A stretch of 64,000 bases of DNA from NCBI GenBank assembly GCA_902563105.1, contig CACEVU010000004.1:1-64000 (forward strand). The letters run 5' to 3'. This stretch comes from an uncultured SAR86 cluster bacterium. GTDB taxonomy: Bacteria; Pseudomonadota; Gammaproteobacteria; Magnimaribacterales; AG-339-G14. Each line of letters starts with the position of its first letter. Position 1 is the stretch's first letter. The notes under the pieces are model-generated. The model made no database searches and was not told where the DNA came from. It was given only the letters and a program-made list of their open reading frames with translations. A program made the position numbers and the translations under genes. Below are positions 60,152 through 64,000 of this stretch, one piece after another.

Positions 60152-60916
60152 TTATTTTCTTAGAAAAACTGGGCTATCTTCAGTCGAATCTTTTTCGGAA
60201 TATTTATAACCATCTAGATTGAATTTGTAAAGATCGGCCGAAGATTTAGCTCGGTTTTCAATTAAATACTTGGCCATAAGCCCTCTGGCCTTTTTTGCAT
60301 AAAAACTAATTATCTTAAATTGACCGTTTTTAAGGTCTTTAAAGACTGGACTGATAACTCTGCTTTTCAACTTTTCGGTATTTACGGAAGAAAAATATTC
60401 GATAGATGCAAGATTCACCAAAATAGAAGACGCTTTAAGATCTTTGTTTAAATTATTTGTGATTTCTTCTTTCCAAAAGTCATATAAATCTTTATTTCTT
60501 GCAACAGAAATTTTGGTCCCCATCTCAAGACGATAAGGCGAAATAATATCTAGTGGTTTTAAAACTCCGTAAAGTCCTGAAAGGATCCTGAGATGTTTTT
60601 GTGCAAAATTTATGTCTTGTTTTGAAAATTTTTCAAACTCCAGTCCTTGATAGACGTCTCCTTTAAAAACAAATCCAGCTTGTTTCGCATGCGCTGAAGG
60701 TTTGGTTGCTTGAGACCAATTCTGAAATCTGTCATGGTTTAAAGCAGAAATTTTATCACTGACTCCCATTAGAGAAGACAACTCAGATTTATTGAGTTTC
60801 TTCATAGTAGACACTAAATTTTTAGATTTAGGCAAAAAAGGAGGAACTGAGAAATCCAGTCCCTTTTCAGAAAAAGAATAATCTAACGTCTTAGCTGGAG
60901 ATAGAACTATAATCAT
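60152..60916 (-). CDS. yaaA: YaaA family peroxide stress protein
   Basis: IIVLSPAKTLDYS; LRILSGLYGVLKPLDIISPYRLEMGTK. Confidence 0.95.
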   Translation of the reverse strand: MIIVLSPAKTLDYSFSEKGLDFSVPPFLPKSKNLVSTMKKLNKSELSSLMGVSDKISALNHDRFQNWSQATKPSAHAKQAGFVFKGDVYQGLEFEKFSKQDINFAQKHLRILSGLYGVLKPLDIISPYRLEMGTKISVARNKDLYDFWKEEITNNLNKDLKASSILVNLASIEYFSSVNTEKLKSRVISPVFKDLKNGQFKIISFYAKKARGLMAKYLIENRAKSSADLYKFNLDGYKYSEKDSTEDSPVFLRK

Positions 60917-60941
60917 TACACGGTTATTAAATCATATTTCA

Positions 60942-61448
60942 ATGCTCAAAAAAATTACCAAAACCACAGAGAATATACTTAATTTATTTCCTTTCTTTTT
61001 CGGAAATATTTCTTCTTGGCTTATTTTATTAATGATTTTTCTAAGCTCGATGATTGTTATCTTAAGATATGTTTTTGAAATCGGAGTTGTTGCAATGCAA
61101 GAATTACTCGTTTATTCACACGGAATGCTTTTTCTATTTTATGCCGCATTAGCTCTTAAAGACGACGCGCATGTGAGAGTAGACATTTTCTATAGAGAAC
61201 TGTCGGATAAAAGAAAAAGAATGATAAATATTTTTGGCAATCTGTTTTTTCTACAACCTTTTGCCTGGGTAATTTTAATATTTTCATTTGAATATGTTTA
61301 CTTTGCTTGGTCTATCAATGAAATTTCTCCAGAACCGGGCGGCCTTCCTTTTGTATACCTTTTCAAAACAAGTTTAATTATATTTCCAATTCTTTTGCTC
61401 CTTCAGAGCTTTTCTGAGCTGTCAAAATTGATTTTTAAAGATGATTGA
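60942..61448 (+). CDS. TRAP transporter small permease (DctQ)
   Basis: AMQELLVYSHGMLFLFYAALALKDDAHVRVDIFYREL. Confidence 0.93.
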   Translation: MLKKITKTTENILNLFPFFFGNISSWLILLMIFLSSMIVILRYVFEIGVVAMQELLVYSHGMLFLFYAALALKDDAHVRVDIFYRELSDKRKRMINIFGNLFFLQPFAWVILIFSFEYVYFAWSINEISPEPGGLPFVYLFKTSLIIFPILLLLQSFSELSKLIFKDD

Positions 61449-62799
61449 TTTTCTGCCACTAATTCTTTTTGCCTTGGTGTGTATCTTTTTACTTTTTGGT
61501 TTTCCAGTTGCTTTTACTTTGGCTGGAGTTTCAATAATTTTTGCATTGATAACAAGTTTTTTTGGTGTGTTTGATTTGTTTCTTCTAGAAACTCTGCCAA
61601 ATCGTATTTTTGGCGTGATGACGAACTCTACTTTGATAGCAGTTCCTCTATTTATTTTTATGGGGGTATTATTGGAAAAATCGAAAGTTGCTGAAGAACT
61701 TCTGCTTAAAATGTCTGACTTTTTTTCTAGTTTTAGAGGCGGGCTTGGTCTTTCAGTAATTTTTGTTGGAGCTTTGCTTGCAGCCAGTACAGGCATTGTT
61801 GGAGCAACAGTTATAGCGATGGGTTTGATTTCTTTGCCCGCATTTTTAAAACAAGGATATCCTCACGATCTTTCTACTGGCTTAATTTCTGCTACCGGTA
61901 CTTTGGGACAAATCATCCCTCCTTCTATTGCCTTGGTTATTTTAGGAGATGTGTTATCTTCGGCTTATCAACAATCGCAACTTAGCCAAGGTATTTTTAC
62001 TGCCAAAACAATTTCTGTAGGAGATCTCTTCTTAGCAGCTATAGTTCCTGGATTAATGTTGCTTTGTTTTTATGCTTTTTATTTTCTTTTCAAATCAAGA
62101 AACTTAGTACTTATCTCAAATGATGAGCAAAGCTCAATAGAAGCTATTGATTTGATCAAAGTCATTGCTCCGCCATTTATTTTGATCATAACTGTTCTGG
62201 GTAGCATTATTTTTGGAATTGCTTCTCCAACTGAGGCCTCTGGTTTAGGAGCTTTGGGAGCAATTCTGATTGCAATCCTAAATAATAAATTAAATTTTCA
62301 GACTTTAGCAGAGACTGTAAAACAATCAGCTGCCATAACCTCGATGGTTTTTATTATTTTAATTGGGGCTTCAGTTTTTTCTCTAGTTTTTAGAGGTTTG
62401 GGAGGAGAAGAACTCATCGAGCAAATATTTAACTCTATTCCAGGAGGTCTTTTCGGTTCAATGGTTTTAGTTATGACTTTAATTTTTTTGTTGGGCTTTA
62501 TCTTGGATTTCATAGAAATAAGTTTTGTCATAGTGCCGATTGTAGGGCCGGTATTGATGGCAATGGGGGCAGATCCAATTTGGCTTGGTATTATGATTGC
62601 AATCAATCTTCAAACTTCTTTCTTAACCCCGCCATTTGGTTTTGCATTGTTTTATCTGAGAGGTGTTGCACCAGAAAATATCAAGACAATTTCCTTATAT
62701 AAAGGTGTGATTCCATTTATAGTGATTCAGCTAGGTCTTTTGATTTTATTAGCTATTTTTCCAACAATCGTGACTTCTTTGCCAAGTTATTTGTATTAA
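61441..62799 (+). CDS. TRAP transporter large permease (DctM)
   Basis: LFLFGFPVAFTLAGVS; IIPPSIALVILGDVL; SPTEASGLGALGAI. Confidence 0.95.
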   Translation: MIDFLPLILFALVCIFLLFGFPVAFTLAGVSIIFALITSFFGVFDLFLLETLPNRIFGVMTNSTLIAVPLFIFMGVLLEKSKVAEELLLKMSDFFSSFRGGLGLSVIFVGALLAASTGIVGATVIAMGLISLPAFLKQGYPHDLSTGLISATGTLGQIIPPSIALVILGDVLSSAYQQSQLSQGIFTAKTISVGDLFLAAIVPGLMLLCFYAFYFLFKSRNLVLISNDEQSSIEAIDLIKVIAPPFILIITVLGSIIFGIASPTEASGLGALGAILIAILNNKLNFQTLAETVKQSAAITSMVFIILIGASVFSLVFRGLGGEELIEQIFNSIPGGLFGSMVLVMTLIFLLGFILDFIEISFVIVPIVGPVLMAMGADPIWLGIMIAINLQTSFLTPPFGFALFYLRGVAPENIKTISLYKGVIPFIVIQLGLLILLAIFPTIVTSLPSYLY

Positions 62800-63087
62800 A
62801 TGAAAAATAAACATCTGGTTAACTTGGGATATTTCTTCATATGGGGAGATTTTTTGTTAGTTATATTTTTTATTCATTCTTTGTTTGTGAGTCCAATTAA
62901 TGTTGAGATGTATTTTTCTAAGTATCTGCAGATAGCCTTATATTTATTTAATTGGATTAAAACTTGGGGCGGATTTTTTGATTGGTGGGTGGAGTTAATT
63001 TATACCTGGCCAGCAGCATTAATTTTCTTTATTAGATACTTTGTTTCAACCTCGATAGGTATTTGGTTAGTAAGAAAATATAGTTAG
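62800..63087 (+). CDS. Small membrane protein of unknown function adjacent to TRAP permease
   Basis: 95 aa, 2-3 hydrophobic segments, starts immediately after dctM stop. Confidence 0.6.
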   Translation: MKNKHLVNLGYFFIWGDFLLVIFFIHSLFVSPINVEMYFSKYLQIALYLFNWIKTWGGFFDWWVELIYTWPAALIFFIRYFVSTSIGIWLVRKYS

Positions 63088-64000
63088 TTAAGTTCCCTCA
63101 TTTCATAAACTGCTTTTTCTGAAATTTTGTGATATTTGGAAACATTCTTTTTGAAATTTTCTTGAGACTCAAATATCTTTTTTGATAACGAATCTTCAGC
63201 AATCAAATCTTCCAAAAGTTTAGAAGTAATTTCTTTAAATTTTTTCAAAACATCGTCAGGGAGTCTTTTTAGTATCACTCCATGAGTATTGACCAGTGTT
63301 TCCAAAGCTTGATTGTTCCTAGCAGTGTATTCATCCAACATATCCTGATTCACTGCCCTACTTGCAGTTCTTAATATTTCTTGAAGATCAGAAGGTAAAG
63401 AAGCAAAAGCTTCTTTATTGATAATTACTTCTAAAGTGGGACCAGGTTCATGCCACCCTGGATAGTAATAATATTTTGCTGCTTGGTGTAATCCAAAAGT
63501 CTGATCATTATATGGCCCAATCCATTCAGCAGCGTCTATAACTCCTGTTTGGAGATTCGTGAAGATTTCGCTACCAGGCATTAAGACTGCCTCCCCGCCT
63601 GCCTCTGTCCAAACTTTTCCAGCCAAGCCTGGAATTCTCATTCTGGTTCCTTTGATGTCCTCAAGAGAATTTATTTCTTTATTAAACCAGCCTGCCATTT
63701 GCACGCCAGTATTACCGCCTGCCAGAGGAATCAAATTGAATTTATCATAAGCTTCCTCCCAAAGTTCTAATCCACCTCCATAATGAAGCCAAGCATTCAT
63801 CTCCTGGGCGTTTAAGCCAAAGGGCAAAGCGGTAAAAAATTGTGCCGAAGGGGATTTTCCAATCCAGTAATAAGATGCTCCATGACCAATCTCAACTGTG
63901 CCTCGAGAAACAGTATCAAAAACCTCTAAAGCAGGAACGAGCTCTCCACTGCCATAAACTTTTATTTGCAGTCTACCTGCTGACATTTTGTTTACTAATT
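63084..64000 (-). CDS. TRAP transporter substrate-binding protein (DctP/TakP-type), 5' truncated by window edge
   Basis: MSAGRLQIKVYGSGELVPALEVFD; EWIGPYNDQTFGLHQAAKYYYYPGWHEPGPTLE; frame open upstream of ATG 63986 to the window end. Confidence 0.92.
   Translation of the reverse strand, partial: LVNKMSAGRLQIKVYGSGELVPALEVFDTVSRGTVEIGHGASYYWIGKSPSAQFFTALPFGLNAQEMNAWLHYGGGLELWEEAYDKFNLIPLAGGNTGVQMAGWFNKEINSLEDIKGTRMRIPGLAGKVWTEAGGEAVLMPGSEIFTNLQTGVIDAAEWIGPYNDQTFGLHQAAKYYYYPGWHEPGPTLEVIINKEAFASLPSDLQEILRTASRAVNQDMLDEYTARNNQALETLVNTHGVILKRLPDDVLKKFKEITSKLLEDLIAEDSLSKKIFESQENFKKNVSKYHKISEKAVYEMRELN

Noticed and set aside
1-64000. CRISPR arrays, transposons, prophage, toxin-antitoxin or defence islands
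   Set aside because: No spaced direct repeats, transposase/integrase or defence-associated protein motifs were seen in the sequence or ORF track.

Overview
64 kb of an AT-rich, tightly packed bacterial chromosome. The gene content and synteny look like a streamlined marine gammaproteobacterium (SAR86-like is a guess from gene content only). Nearly every long ORF can be assigned to a family. Conserved blocks: gmk-rpoZ-spoT-ridA-recG; rubredoxin/ubiA; ntrBC; hisBHAF; mutY-yggX; rppH/lgt/thyA/folA; a TonB2-type DUF3450-ExbB-ExbB-ExbD-TonB-TPR block; efp-argS-yggS-proC-yggT-metX-metW-rdgB; trmB-thiG-thiS-rpoH. One tRNA-Phe(GAA) is present. Accessory material: an FN3/Ig-like exported protein next to the tRNA, a 23-36 kb oxidative-metabolism region (CoA-transferase, P450, TonB-dependent receptor, Fe-ADH, SDR, nitronate monooxygenase, GST, ABM proteins), and a TRAP transporter at the right edge. 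No CRISPR array, transposase, prophage or defence system was seen. The strongest candidate for unusual biology is a remodelled nitrogen-control locus. A eukaryote-type glutamine synthetase (GSII) sits where glnA is expected beside ntrBC. The NtrC has GAFKGA instead of the sigma54-contacting GAFTGA motif. The leader carries TGCACTA-like dyads, a nested hairpin lies between glnII and ntrB, and ptsP is missing from its usual rppH-lgt position. Other leads: a one-base homopolymer frameshift in a K+-dependent-type H+/Na+-PPase, a likely AUA start for zapE, an SDR lacking the catalytic Tyr/Lys, five convergent gene pairs overlapping by exactly 4 bp at their stop codons, and two small genes absent from the ORF track.
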